Shown here piece by piece: positions 26,736 through 35,419 of a stretch of 64,000 nucleotides of DNA. Within the stretch, counting starts at the first letter, position 1, and each line of letters starts with the position of its first letter. The stretch is from Sphaerochaeta sp. (GTDB lineage Bacteria > Spirochaetota > Spirochaetia > Sphaerochaetales > Sphaerochaetaceae). The notes beneath the pieces are model-generated. The model made no database searches, had not been told where the DNA came from, and saw nothing but the letters and a program-made list of their open reading frames with translations. The stretch covers positions 27,029 to 91,028 of the forward strand of contig JAGYOG010000007.1 of assembly GCA_018399495.1 (NCBI GenBank), given 5' to 3'. The translations under genes and the position numbers were made by a program.

Positions 26736-28376
26736 ATGGCATTCATAAAAGCGCAGAAACTGGTGAGAAATGAGGATGGGAGTGTCAGGTCAGGCAGCGC
26801 CGCGATCATGACTACTGAATACGACTCCTCATACAAAGGGCGGTCCCGTCATAGAACCAGAGAGAAGCTTGGAAAAGTTATATCTCTAGATGCCACAGGG
26901 AAAAGTGGAGTGTTCCTGTCTCCGACCAGAGGGCTTGTAGCCTATGATTCGGTATCCGATACCTTTGAAATCATTGGAAAGGAAGATTCAAGGATCAAGG
27001 GCAGTGACCTCTTTGCGGAGCCCGAAATTCATACTGTTTTCGGTGATGTCTACCTCTTTCTCCAGTTTTGTCAAAAATCAGGCCTGCTCAGGGTTCTGCG
27101 GAAGGCTTTTTCACAAGACAAGGAGTACGAGAGGGTTCTTTCGCATCTGCTTCACTCGGTCCTGAAGGACGGGTCCAAGGTCTCTTGCGACGATTTCATT
27201 GGCAAATCCTTCGCTTCCTATCTTTTTGATGAGATTCCCTCCGGTTCCCTTGGGAGCGATACCGTATACTTCTCTATGATGGGCGAAGACACAAGCAGGG
27301 TTGCCTTCTTCAAGGCGTTTGTCTCCCATATGAGAACAACCGATTCTGAGTTTGGCACCAGTTGCTACGTTGATTCGACACCCTTGCCCAATACCATCCG
27401 GGACAACCCGTTCAACGCCCTGTGCAGCCATGGGATAGAATCTACCTCCATCCAGACAAGGCTGGTACTCGTATTGGATGATAAGACGGGTTTCCCCGTA
27501 TGGTATTCAATTATACCCGGCAACGTCCTGGACCTGAGCACCCTCCAATCGACAATGGAGGATGTAGCCGAAACTCTTGATATCTGCATCAGCAATTTCG
27601 TGCTTGATGCAGGGTATGCAAGCAAGGCCCTGATCGAGGCATTCCATTGTGGTAACGAGAAGGGAAAAACCATGACCGTGCGCATGCCTGCAAAGAACGG
27701 CTATCCACACAAAACTCTTTACCATCAGACAAAGAAGTTGATGGGTAATGCCAAGTATGAGTTCATCCGACATGGCCACACCTATTTCGGCAAGCATTTC
27801 GAGACCGACATCTTCGGGCTCAAGATGCATGCCTATGTATATGTGGACAAGGACAATGCTCTGGAAGGGAGCAGGAACTACCGCCTGAAACATGAGGATG
27901 AATACCAAGCTATGACAGACAAGGAGAAGAACTGGACTTCTGTACGATTCGGCTTCTTTGTCCTTCTTTCCACCGAGCTGAAAGAACCTGACGCTAAGCT
28001 GGATGACTATTTTGGCAGGACCCAGATCGAGACAGTGTTCAAGACCAGCAAGGAGTACTTGAACCTGCTGCCGCTATCCAAATGGTCGGATCTTACCGTC
28101 AGGGGAAAGATTCTCTCTGATATCATATCGACCATCGCCTTGTTGCAAATGAGGAAAAAACTCTCAAAACCTGGCATTTCAACATGCAAGCTGATAGGGA
28201 AGACCCAGTCGCTCATGTGCACAAAGAAGAAGGATGGGACGATGATTATTGAAGTCCCGAACAAGCAGGTCAGGGATTTCTATCAGGAGCTGAAGGTGAA
28301 AGTGCCATCTTCACTAAACCTGAAGGAGTTCAAGGCTGATACCCTAAAACTGAAAGCTAACGTGTCAAAAAAATGA
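26736..28376 (+). CDS. DDE transposase of the IS1634-like element
   Basis: A 546-residue transposase of the DDE_Tnp_1 fold. Likely catalytic residues are the Asp in CYVDSTPLP near residue 213, the Asp in FVLDAGYASK near 290, and the Glu in GRTQIETVFK near 431, with the spacing of IS4-superfamily enzymes. It starts with MAFIKAQKLVRNEDG after a GAGGTAGGG site and ends 7 bases before the right inverted repeat. The reading frame is intact. Confidence 0.93.
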   Translation: MAFIKAQKLVRNEDGSVRSGSAAIMTTEYDSSYKGRSRHRTREKLGKVISLDATGKSGVFLSPTRGLVAYDSVSDTFEIIGKEDSRIKGSDLFAEPEIHTVFGDVYLFLQFCQKSGLLRVLRKAFSQDKEYERVLSHLLHSVLKDGSKVSCDDFIGKSFASYLFDEIPSGSLGSDTVYFSMMGEDTSRVAFFKAFVSHMRTTDSEFGTSCYVDSTPLPNTIRDNPFNALCSHGIESTSIQTRLVLVLDDKTGFPVWYSIIPGNVLDLSTLQSTMEDVAETLDICISNFVLDAGYASKALIEAFHCGNEKGKTMTVRMPAKNGYPHKTLYHQTKKLMGNAKYEFIRHGHTYFGKHFETDIFGLKMHAYVYVDKDNALEGSRNYRLKHEDEYQAMTDKEKNWTSVRFGFFVLLSTELKEPDAKLDDYFGRTQIETVFKTSKEYLNLLPLSKWSDLTVRGKILSDIISTIALLQMRKKLSKPGISTCKLIGKTQSLMCTKKKDGTMIIEVPNKQVRDFYQELKVKVPSSLNLKEFKADTLKLKANVSKK

Positions 28377-28383
28377 ACTGATT

Positions 28384-28412
28384 TATGGTTCTACTTTTGT
28401 GTTTATCGTAGG
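28384..28412 (+). repeat. Right terminal inverted repeat of the IS
   Basis: 29 bases beginning TATGGTTCTAC and ending TTTATCGTAGG, the inverted partner of the left end, followed directly by the GTAAG target duplication. Confidence 0.93.
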
Positions 28413-28755
28413 GTAAGACTCTAGTTAGGAGTTACGCATAAAATGGTTGAAAGCGAGTGACAATTGGTTGCACTACAAGCATAAGAGCAAGACGAGAAAG
28501 TCGAGAGAAACCTCATTTTGAGGCAGAATTCGCTTTTTCTCTTGCTTTTCTTTTGCCGTATATTAATCTTTACTTAATACATTCGATGCCATGCATATGC
28601 CCGTAGGCATCTGTCAAGAAGAGTTTAGTGCGTATGTCCTAAGTCTCTAGTGAACCATGCGAATTGAGACTTGTATCACACTAATGCAAGTGATAGGATG
28701 AAGCGACTAGCTTTTCCAGATTTTAGATTGTGTATTAGTAATGAAGGATTATTGC
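28413..28755 (+). promoter_or_regulatory. Structured non-coding stretch upstream of the polysaccharide export genes
   Basis: No gene. Several inverted repeats follow each other: an imperfect GCAAGA...TCTTGC stem with an inner CCTCA/TGAGG hairpin (about 28486-28560, ending in a T-rich tail), GATGCC/GGCATC (28585-28611), AAGTCTC/GAGACTT (28641-28672) and TATCAC/GTGATA (28674-28695). This could be a terminator followed by a structured leader. I see no match to the c-di-GMP riboswitch consensus. No promoter could be fixed with confidence. Confidence 0.4.
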
Positions 28756-30345
28756 ATGAACAAAACACGAGCACACGTTGTCTTTGTACTCATTCTCTTG
28801 GTGTGTTGTATATTTACCTTGGGTGCAGAGGAAACCGGTTTGGTTATCCGCAGCCCCTTGTTTGGCCCACAAATAAAAGCATCCCCCAGTGTGGAGAATC
28901 TGGAAGTCCAGTCCTTTTCAGCACAGCTTGGTCTTCTCTCACAGTCCCCAGTATATGATGAGGAGCAACGTCTGCTTAGTGCTGTGAGCAATGGCTCCTA
29001 TCCTGTTACTCCGGGAGATACCTTCCGCTTGGTCTATTTGGATGGAATGAAAAGTGTGACAGTCGATTTACAAGTCGACGAATTGAGTAGTGTTGCCATT
29101 CCTGGCCTTGGAGCCATCGATGGAAAAGGCAAGACCTTTGCGCAGATACGGAAAGCCATCTATGATATGGTAAGAACCTACTACAGTTATTCCAATCCAC
29201 AGCTAGTTTTCATACGCACGGGGTCCTTCATGGTTTCAGTGGTAGGAGAGGTGGTGGGAACCAGAGTGGTCCCCGCTTGGGGTCTTACTCGTCTCTCTGA
29301 AGTGCTCCAGAATGCTACTCCCTATGCTTCAACGAGGAATGTCCGTATCCGTCACGCTGATGGTAGTGAAGAAGTGTTCGATCTGTATAAGGCGATGCGT
29401 GAAGGAATCTTGGAGCAAGATCCACTGCTGAGAAGTGGTGATGTCATTACTCTTGACCGCTGTGAAACGCTGGTCATGTTGAGTGGCCGGGTGTATGAGG
29501 AAGGTACCTACCAACTCCTGCAGTCAGATCGTCTGGAAGATCTCCTGGCTACCTATGGAGGGGGGGTGCTCTCTTCTGCTGATGTACAAAACATTAGGAT
29601 TCAACGGTACAACCCTGATAGTGGTGCTTGGTATGTGCAATATGTCAATTTACTCGAGCAACCAGATTATACATTATCCCATCTTGATCAAGTCATTGTT
29701 GATGCACAGCAACCCAGCCAGCAGACGGTAACTGTTGAAGGAGCCGTATCCTCCAGTGAGGTCTATGATTCTCTTTCATCAACTGCGTTGGTTGGGTATC
29801 CATCCGGAAGGATTTTCTACCAGTACTATCCAGGGGAAAGCATGAAGCAAATGCTTGCATCCCTCTCTTCGCGTTTCCTTACTGTAAGTGATTTGGAAGG
29901 AGCTTACCTACTTCGGTCCGGAAAGCGAATTCCTCTCAATATTCAGAGGATACTCTATGGGGAGGATGAGAATCAGTCGATGCAACTGGAAAGCGGCGAT
30001 ACACTCTTGATCCCCTTCACCCAGCGATTGGTTACAGTCAGTGGTGGGGTGGTTCGACCTGGAGTGTTTGCATATGTCCCGGACAAGACAGTGAATTACT
30101 ATCTTTCTTTGGCCGGAGGTTTGAGTGACGATGCTGCCTACCCGACAGATTTGAAAGTGCAAGGTCCTGATGGTAAGACATTGGGATTGGGAGACCCCAT
30201 TTCCCCAGAGACCACCATCGCGGTGGCTAAAGAGACGTTGGCCAGGGACATTGCTCCTACGGTCGCTATCATAGGCTTAGTGAGTTCCATCCTTGGAATC
30301 ATTGCCACGGTTGTGAACATCATCTTGGATTCCAAGAGCCTGTAG
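28756..30345 (+). CDS. Polysaccharide export protein with SLBB domains (Wza-like)
   Basis: 529 residues from the ATG at 28756, chosen because GAAGGA lies 7 bases upstream and it opens a signal peptide (MNKTRAHVVFVLILLVCCIF). An in-frame ATG at 28741 is the alternative. A Poly_export domain (VTPGDTFRLVYLDG, then IPGLGAIDGKGKTFAQIR) is followed by several SLBB repeats, each with a VSGRVYEEGTYQL- or VSGGVVRPGVF-type motif. A C-terminal hydrophobic helix near the end (IAPTVAIIGLVSSILGIIAT) would anchor it, unlike classical Wza. It probably forms the periplasmic or outer-membrane channel for an exopolysaccharide. The Wzc-like gene follows after 9 bases. Confidence 0.85.
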   Translation: MNKTRAHVVFVLILLVCCIFTLGAEETGLVIRSPLFGPQIKASPSVENLEVQSFSAQLGLLSQSPVYDEEQRLLSAVSNGSYPVTPGDTFRLVYLDGMKSVTVDLQVDELSSVAIPGLGAIDGKGKTFAQIRKAIYDMVRTYYSYSNPQLVFIRTGSFMVSVVGEVVGTRVVPAWGLTRLSEVLQNATPYASTRNVRIRHADGSEEVFDLYKAMREGILEQDPLLRSGDVITLDRCETLVMLSGRVYEEGTYQLLQSDRLEDLLATYGGGVLSSADVQNIRIQRYNPDSGAWYVQYVNLLEQPDYTLSHLDQVIVDAQQPSQQTVTVEGAVSSSEVYDSLSSTALVGYPSGRIFYQYYPGESMKQMLASLSSRFLTVSDLEGAYLLRSGKRIPLNIQRILYGEDENQSMQLESGDTLLIPFTQRLVTVSGGVVRPGVFAYVPDKTVNYYLSLAGGLSDDAAYPTDLKVQGPDGKTLGLGDPISPETTIAVAKETLARDIAPTVAIIGLVSSILGIIATVVNIILDSKSL

Positions 30346-30354
30346 GAGAAGCAG

Positions 30355-32913
30355 ATGAGTCAGCAGGAAGAATATACACAGTCAATAAGTCCCTTTGATG
30401 CTGGAGAAGAGGGCATTTCCATTGCAGAGTTGCTCCACATATTTCACAAGCGCCTGCGTTGGTTTTTTGTAGGCTTCATCCTGGTTGTGGGGCTTGCCTT
30501 CGGCTATTTGCAAATTGCCATTCCCCAATTTGAGTCAGAAGTTTCGGTTTTGGTTGATCCTATCCAGACATCGTCCTCTTTCGAATCCTTGATGGATATA
30601 TCAGCTTCGAGTACGAAGATTGCTACAGAAGTTGAGTTGATCACCAGCCGTAGCAACATTGACTATGCGCTCAGTACTTTGGATTTGTCACAATATACGA
30701 ATGCAGATGGATTTGATTACCGAGACAAACTCGTGTTGGGCAATCTGAAAGAGCGGATTGTAGTTTCAACGGTGAAGGATACCAACATCGTAAGAATCAA
30801 GGTCACCGATGAAAATCCTGCCTTCGCTCGTGATTTTGCCAATTCTTTGGCCTCTAGCTACGATAAGCTACTCACCGGTATTGCAAAGAACTCGAAAACT
30901 GCGCAGCGTGAGTTTATCGAGTCACAGATTCCCATCAACGACCGTGCTCTCTCTGCTGCAGGGGACGCCTTGGGTGATTTTAGGGAGAACAGTGATATTA
31001 TTCAGTTGACCGACAAGAGCTCGTTGTTGGTCGAGCAGATTTCCTATTATACCTTACGATTGGAACCCTTGAAACTGCAAATGCAGGAAGCAATGGTATT
31101 CTTGGATTCATACAACGAAGGTCTTTCCCAGGCTGGTGTTGAAGGAGTTCTATCCCTCGACGATCTTCGCAAGGATCCTGTGATTGCAGAAAAATTGAAT
31201 GATCTTGCAGCTTGGAAAACAGAATTGACCATGTATGAGTCGCTGAGCAATCCCTCAACTGCACAGGCTCAGGTCTCCATGCCCATGGATTCTTCTTCCC
31301 GTACCTATGTGATCAGCAGTGCCATGAACCAATTGAACAAGGACCTGCTTGACCGCGTTTCCCTGCTTACCCGATCATACGGGAATGAGAACAATACCCA
31401 AGCCATTGTACAAGCACTTACCACTGAGGTAGGTATCCAGGTCTTGGAGGAGCGGGGAGAAGTCTTTATTTCCGAACTTTCCCAATTGCCTGTCCTTGAG
31501 CGGCGCCTCTCAGAGTTGCAGCGGGATGTACAAATCTATGAAGCCATCGGTTTGAAGCTTCGGGAGATGTTGGAGGAAGTCAAACTGATCGAGGCTTCGG
31601 TTAGCGGCAATGTGACCGTTGTCGATGAGGCAATCCTTCCACGCAATCCTGTCAGCCCGAACAGGCTACTGATTTTGGCTGTTGCAGTGTTGTTGGGTGC
31701 AGCCTTTGGTCTTTTACTTACCTTAGCCATTGAGGCATTGGATGTTTCCATCCAGACAGAGCAACAAATCCAGAAGATTGTAGGCAAGGATGTGCCTATC
31801 TTGGGGTGGATCCCTATGATGAAGGTCTCAAATCTAGACTTATATCCTACCCTAATTGTACATAACGATCCGCTCTCCTTCGAATCAGAACGGTTCAAGC
31901 TGGTTGCGAATATGCTGTATAACCGTAGTGAAAACCATGTTTTTTCCATCACATCCTGTTCCATGGCAGAGGGGAAGAGTACTATTATCGGGAATATTGC
32001 CATTGCCTTGGCCCAGATGGGTAGCAAGGTGTTGGTAGTTGATGGCGATCTCCGTTTACCCAGTATGGAACGATATTTCCGTCTGAAACACCGAGAAGTG
32101 GGATTGGTTGATTATGTCACCAAGAAGGCAACACTTGAGGAGTGTATTCTTAAGCCAATTGATAAGGTTCCCGAACTGCACTTGTTGCCTCCTGGCAATG
32201 CTCCTTTGGTGCATGCCGGCATCTTCTCAAATCCGCGGTATACTCAACTGATACACTATTTGGAGAGTGTGTATGACTTTGTCATCATTGACGCACCTCC
32301 TTTGGACTCAGCAAGTGAACTGCTTTCCATCAGCAAGCACGTTGATGGATTGATTATCACTGTTCGTGCCGGCATTACCAGCAAGGGCTCTCTCTTCGAT
32401 TTGATCAGTAGCTTGAAAACGGCAAATGTGCCCATCAGTGGTGTTGTGTTCAATGGAGTGGTTCCTGGCTCGGTCGGAACCGGGTACCGTTACGGCTACG
32501 GTTATGGGTATGGCAAGGGATATGGATATGGTTCCTATGCTTCTCGTTATAGTGCCACAGATAGCTCAGGGACATTGAAGAAACGTAGAAAACACCATGT
32601 ACGTAAACGTTCCAATGGTTGGTATCGCAAAATGTACAAGCGTGATCTGAAGAATCGTGGTAAGATTTCACCAGAGCAGTTTGATGCTGTGCTTGCCTTT
32701 GGTCCAGATGCTCTTTACCCAACAATTGCAGATTGGGTTGATGCAGAGCGTGAAAATGTGCATTCTCAACTTAAAGAGACCAAGAAAGTGAAAAAAACTG
32801 AAGGTAAACAAGAAGAACCTCAGCAACCTTCATCTCCGGTACAGGATGACTTTTTACATCTTTCTGATATAGAGAATGATGCTGATGCAGTTGGTAAGAA
32901 AATAGAGGAGTAA
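30355..32913 (+). CDS. Wzc-like polysaccharide copolymerase with tyrosine autokinase domain
   Basis: An 852-residue inner-membrane protein. A Wzz domain with membrane segments near residues 36-57 and 437-458 encloses a long periplasmic coiled-coil region. The cytoplasmic BY-kinase has Walker A (AEGKST near 538), Walker A' (VVDGDLRLP near 560) and Walker B (VIIDAPP near 643). A tyrosine-rich Gly/Tyr segment at about residues 711-732 is the likely autophosphorylation cluster. In Wzc this cluster ends the protein; here about 120 more charged residues follow. With the Wza-like protein it should control chain length and export. No glycosyltransferases are in the window. Confidence 0.88.
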   Translation: MSQQEEYTQSISPFDAGEEGISIAELLHIFHKRLRWFFVGFILVVGLAFGYLQIAIPQFESEVSVLVDPIQTSSSFESLMDISASSTKIATEVELITSRSNIDYALSTLDLSQYTNADGFDYRDKLVLGNLKERIVVSTVKDTNIVRIKVTDENPAFARDFANSLASSYDKLLTGIAKNSKTAQREFIESQIPINDRALSAAGDALGDFRENSDIIQLTDKSSLLVEQISYYTLRLEPLKLQMQEAMVFLDSYNEGLSQAGVEGVLSLDDLRKDPVIAEKLNDLAAWKTELTMYESLSNPSTAQAQVSMPMDSSSRTYVISSAMNQLNKDLLDRVSLLTRSYGNENNTQAIVQALTTEVGIQVLEERGEVFISELSQLPVLERRLSELQRDVQIYEAIGLKLREMLEEVKLIEASVSGNVTVVDEAILPRNPVSPNRLLILAVAVLLGAAFGLLLTLAIEALDVSIQTEQQIQKIVGKDVPILGWIPMMKVSNLDLYPTLIVHNDPLSFESERFKLVANMLYNRSENHVFSITSCSMAEGKSTIIGNIAIALAQMGSKVLVVDGDLRLPSMERYFRLKHREVGLVDYVTKKATLEECILKPIDKVPELHLLPPGNAPLVHAGIFSNPRYTQLIHYLESVYDFVIIDAPPLDSASELLSISKHVDGLIITVRAGITSKGSLFDLISSLKTANVPISGVVFNGVVPGSVGTGYRYGYGYGYGKGYGYGSYASRYSATDSSGTLKKRRKHHVRKRSNGWYRKMYKRDLKNRGKISPEQFDAVLAFGPDALYPTIADWVDAERENVHSQLKETKKVKKTEGKQEEPQQPSSPVQDDFLHLSDIENDADAVGKKIEE

Positions 32914-32973
32914 CCCTAGACAGAGCGTCTACTCTCTGCTAAGGTTTCCCAGAAGTAAAGAAGGAGGAATCCC

Positions 32974-33060
32974 ATGTGCAAGAAACGAAACAGTGTTGCG
33001 TGTAACGCTCTGGAATGGGAATCCCCTCAATATGATAGTGTAGTGAAGAGTCGGTCGTAG
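32974..33060 (+). CDS. Putative pyr operon leader peptide (28 aa)
   Basis: A short ORF with an excellent ribosome site (AAGGAGG at about 32961-32967) directly upstream of pyrBI. It reads from the ATG at 32974 to a TAG at 33058-33060. That stop codon is the loop of the terminator hairpin, so a ribosome finishing the peptide would prevent the hairpin from forming. This is the layout of translation-coupled attenuation, as in the enterobacterial pyrBI leader. The peptide itself need not have a function. Confidence 0.6.
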   Translation: MCKKRNSVACNALEWESPQYDSVVKSRS

Positions 33061-33076
33061 GGCCGGCTTTTTTTTT
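33050..33076 (+). terminator. Attenuator terminator in front of pyrBI
   Basis: GTCGGTC (33050-33056), loop GTAG, GGCCGGC (33061-33067), then nine T's (33068-33076), 12 bases before the pyrBI ATG. Two of the seven pairs are G-U. Its place between the leader ORF and pyrBI indicates regulated premature termination. Confidence 0.85.
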
Positions 33077-33088
33077 GAAGGAGCCAAG

Positions 33089-34690
33089 ATGGAAAAACAG
33101 AACGTATTTGCAGGACGGTCGTTGTGTGTTATTGAGGATTTTTCCAAGGAAGAACGTATGTATCTTTTCGATCAGGTACGTACCCTCAAGCAGGCAATGG
33201 AGCGTAGGGATGGAGCCAAGCTTACACCTTTTAGGATTGATGACAGGGATTTCGGAATTTATGAAGTGTTCTTGGAAAACAGCACCAGAACCAAGGAGTC
33301 CTTCAAGAATGCAGCAAACTTCCACCATGCAAAAGTGTCTGAGCTGAACAGCGACAGTTCTTCCTTCAACAAGGGGGAAAGTTATGCTGATACTTTCAAC
33401 ACACTTAGTGGATATGAGAATACCATCTTCATCATACGAAGCAAGGTTGAAGGGGTAACCAGGCATCTGGAGGAAGCCTGTGCTGCCTACGCAGAACGTA
33501 ATAAATTATATCGCAAACCAGTGTTTATCAACGCAGGGGATGGGAAGCATGAGCATCCTACCCAGGAGTTGCTTGATGAGTTCACCTTTCTTGAAGACAA
33601 CCAATGGAGCAACGAGGAATTGCATCTTGCCTTGGTAGGAGATCTCTTCCACGGCCGCACAGTACACTCAAAGGCTGATGGCCTGAAGATCTTTAAGCAG
33701 GTCAAGGTGGATTTGGTTGCCCCTGTTGAGCTGGCAATGCCGGAAGTCTACGTGAGCCGGATGGAGGAAAATGGTTATCAAGTTCGCATCTTCTCTTCCA
33801 TTGATGAGTACCTAGCACAACCTGATGTTGCCTCCAAGTGGTATTTTACCCGTCCACAGCTGGAGCGAATGGGGGACAGAATCCTACAGCGTCAGGAAGA
33901 GCTGCGTCGCTCCATTACCTTTAGAGAGGAGTTCATGAGCTTAATTAAGGAAGGGACGACCTTCTACCACCCTCTTCCACGACATAAGCTGACCCCAACC
34001 ATCCCGATCTTTCTTGATGACACCACGCTCAATGGATGGGAACGGCAATCAATCAACGGCATGTATGTACGGATTGTGCTGCTGTCATTGCTTGCAGGAA
34101 AAATCGGAAGTGATTTCATCCCAGTTTATAGAAAGGTAGTACCAGAAAGCGAAGATTACATTACAGAGGTTGATCTGCAGACCCGAGTGGTGAAAGAGAA
34201 GAAAGTAAGCGAAGGAGTTCAGCCGATTCATAATGGGCTGGTCATTGACCACATTCTCAAGGGAGATAGCCCCAGCGAGATCAGGAAACATATGCGATTA
34301 ATCAGCAGTGTGCTGGGTTTGGACGCGTACAAAGGTGGGGAGTGGGTAAGTACAAGTGGTCAGGAAGACGTTTACAAAGGAATCATCTTCCGCCCAGGTG
34401 AATACAGTCTTGACCGGAAGCAACTCAAGCGATTGAGTGCAATGGCCCCCGGTTGTACCCTGAACCTAATCAAGAATGGTAGGGTAATCAACAAATTCCG
34501 ATTGCATCTTCCTCCCCGTATTTACAACTTTGAGAATCTTGCTTGCACAAATGAATCTTGTATCTCTCATCCTGACCAGGGAGAAGGGGTTCCTGCCATG
34601 TTCTATCGGACCAAGGACAATACCTTTGTCTGTGCCTACTGCAACAAGATACACACCTTCAAGGAAATCTGGAAGCGTGGAAGCAAATAA
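33089..34690 (+). CDS. pyrBI: Fused aspartate carbamoyltransferase catalytic-regulatory protein
   Basis: A 533-residue fusion. The N-terminal part is the catalytic subunit with the carbamoyl-phosphate motif STRT at residues 65-68, GDLFHGRTVHS, and the HPLPR substrate loop. The C-terminal 150 residues are a PyrI-type regulatory domain with a zinc site made of Cys486, Cys491, Cys515 and Cys518. It makes carbamoyl-aspartate, the committed step of pyrimidine synthesis, and the fused domain suggests nucleotide control. Similar fusions are known in Thermotoga and some spirochaetes. GAAGGAG precedes the ATG. It is the first structural gene of the pyr operon. Confidence 0.93.
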   Translation: MEKQNVFAGRSLCVIEDFSKEERMYLFDQVRTLKQAMERRDGAKLTPFRIDDRDFGIYEVFLENSTRTKESFKNAANFHHAKVSELNSDSSSFNKGESYADTFNTLSGYENTIFIIRSKVEGVTRHLEEACAAYAERNKLYRKPVFINAGDGKHEHPTQELLDEFTFLEDNQWSNEELHLALVGDLFHGRTVHSKADGLKIFKQVKVDLVAPVELAMPEVYVSRMEENGYQVRIFSSIDEYLAQPDVASKWYFTRPQLERMGDRILQRQEELRRSITFREEFMSLIKEGTTFYHPLPRHKLTPTIPIFLDDTTLNGWERQSINGMYVRIVLLSLLAGKIGSDFIPVYRKVVPESEDYITEVDLQTRVVKEKKVSEGVQPIHNGLVIDHILKGDSPSEIRKHMRLISSVLGLDAYKGGEWVSTSGQEDVYKGIIFRPGEYSLDRKQLKRLSAMAPGCTLNLIKNGRVINKFRLHLPPRIYNFENLACTNESCISHPDQGEGVPAMFYRTKDNTFVCAYCNKIHTFKEIWKRGSK

Positions 34691-34707
34691 GATACACTGG
34701 AGAGACC

Positions 34708-35406
34708 ATGAAACATATTGAAGCAATTACAAACCATTATGGGCCGATTCTGGCAAAGAAAGCCTTGGAACTTGGGGCGATCCGGCTCCAGGTACAGAAT
34801 CCATTCACTTGGGCTAGCGGCTATCGTATGCCTATTTACAATGACAACAGGAGACTGCTTGCCGAAAGTGGTGCAAGAAAGTTGGTCAGTGAAGCCTTTG
34901 CTGCCATACTGGAGAGTCTTGGTTATGATCCAGACAACATCGCAGGAACCGCTACCGCCGGTATTCCCCATGCTACCACCCTGGCAGACAGACTTGGAAA
35001 GCCAATGAGTTACGTTCGGAGTTCCGGCAAGGACCACGGGCTTGGTCAACAGATCGAGGGTCTTGGACAAGGCGGTACCTATGAGGGAGCGAAGGTGCTT
35101 CTCATCGAGGATCTGATTTCTACTGGGGGTTCTTCCATCAAGGCGGTACAGGCAATTGCAAAAGCTGAAGGGGTTTGTCCCTACACCTTGGCAATCTTCA
35201 CCTATGGATTTGTTGCAGCGCAGGAGGCTTTTGCCTCTTTGGACCCTGCTTGTGATTTTTTTACGATTCTTGATTATAATGTGATGGTTGAAAGTGCCCA
35301 GGAAACAGGGTATGTAAACAGTGAGGAAGCTCGATTGCTCACATTATGGAGGGAAGACCCCTTTGGCTGGGGTGAGAAACTGGGATTCCCTAAAGTAGAC
35401 CGGTAA
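34708..35406 (+). CDS. pyrE: Orotate phosphoribosyltransferase
   Basis: A 232-residue type I PRTase that joins orotate to PRPP to give OMP. The PRPP loop LLIEDLISTGGSS lies near residues 130-142, with the orotate-binding FTWASGYRMPIYNDNR segment near the N-terminus. It begins 17 bases after pyrBI with its own ribosome site and is followed 13 bases later by pyrF, the next enzyme of the pathway. Confidence 0.95.
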   Translation: MKHIEAITNHYGPILAKKALELGAIRLQVQNPFTWASGYRMPIYNDNRRLLAESGARKLVSEAFAAILESLGYDPDNIAGTATAGIPHATTLADRLGKPMSYVRSSGKDHGLGQQIEGLGQGGTYEGAKVLLIEDLISTGGSSIKAVQAIAKAEGVCPYTLAIFTYGFVAAQEAFASLDPACDFFTILDYNVMVESAQETGYVNSEEARLLTLWREDPFGWGEKLGFPKVDR

Positions 35407-35419
35407 GGAGAAGGTACGC

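Larger units (their letters stand above)
26564..28412 (+). mobile_element. Complete insertion sequence, IS1634-like (IS4 superfamily)
   Basis: An 1849-bp element bounded by 29-base terminal inverted repeats (26564-26592 and 28384-28412, one mismatch) and flanked by a 5-bp direct repeat GTAAG at 26559-26563 and 28413-28417, the expected target-site duplication. It carries one full-length DDE transposase. All parts needed for mobility look intact and the ends and duplication match, so the insertion is probably recent. The family is assigned from transposase motifs and size, not from a database. Confidence 0.92.

Noticed and set aside
28585..28695. c-di-GMP riboswitch controlling the polysaccharide genes
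   Set aside because: The stems are there, but the GEMM-I core sequences and tetraloop receptor are not.
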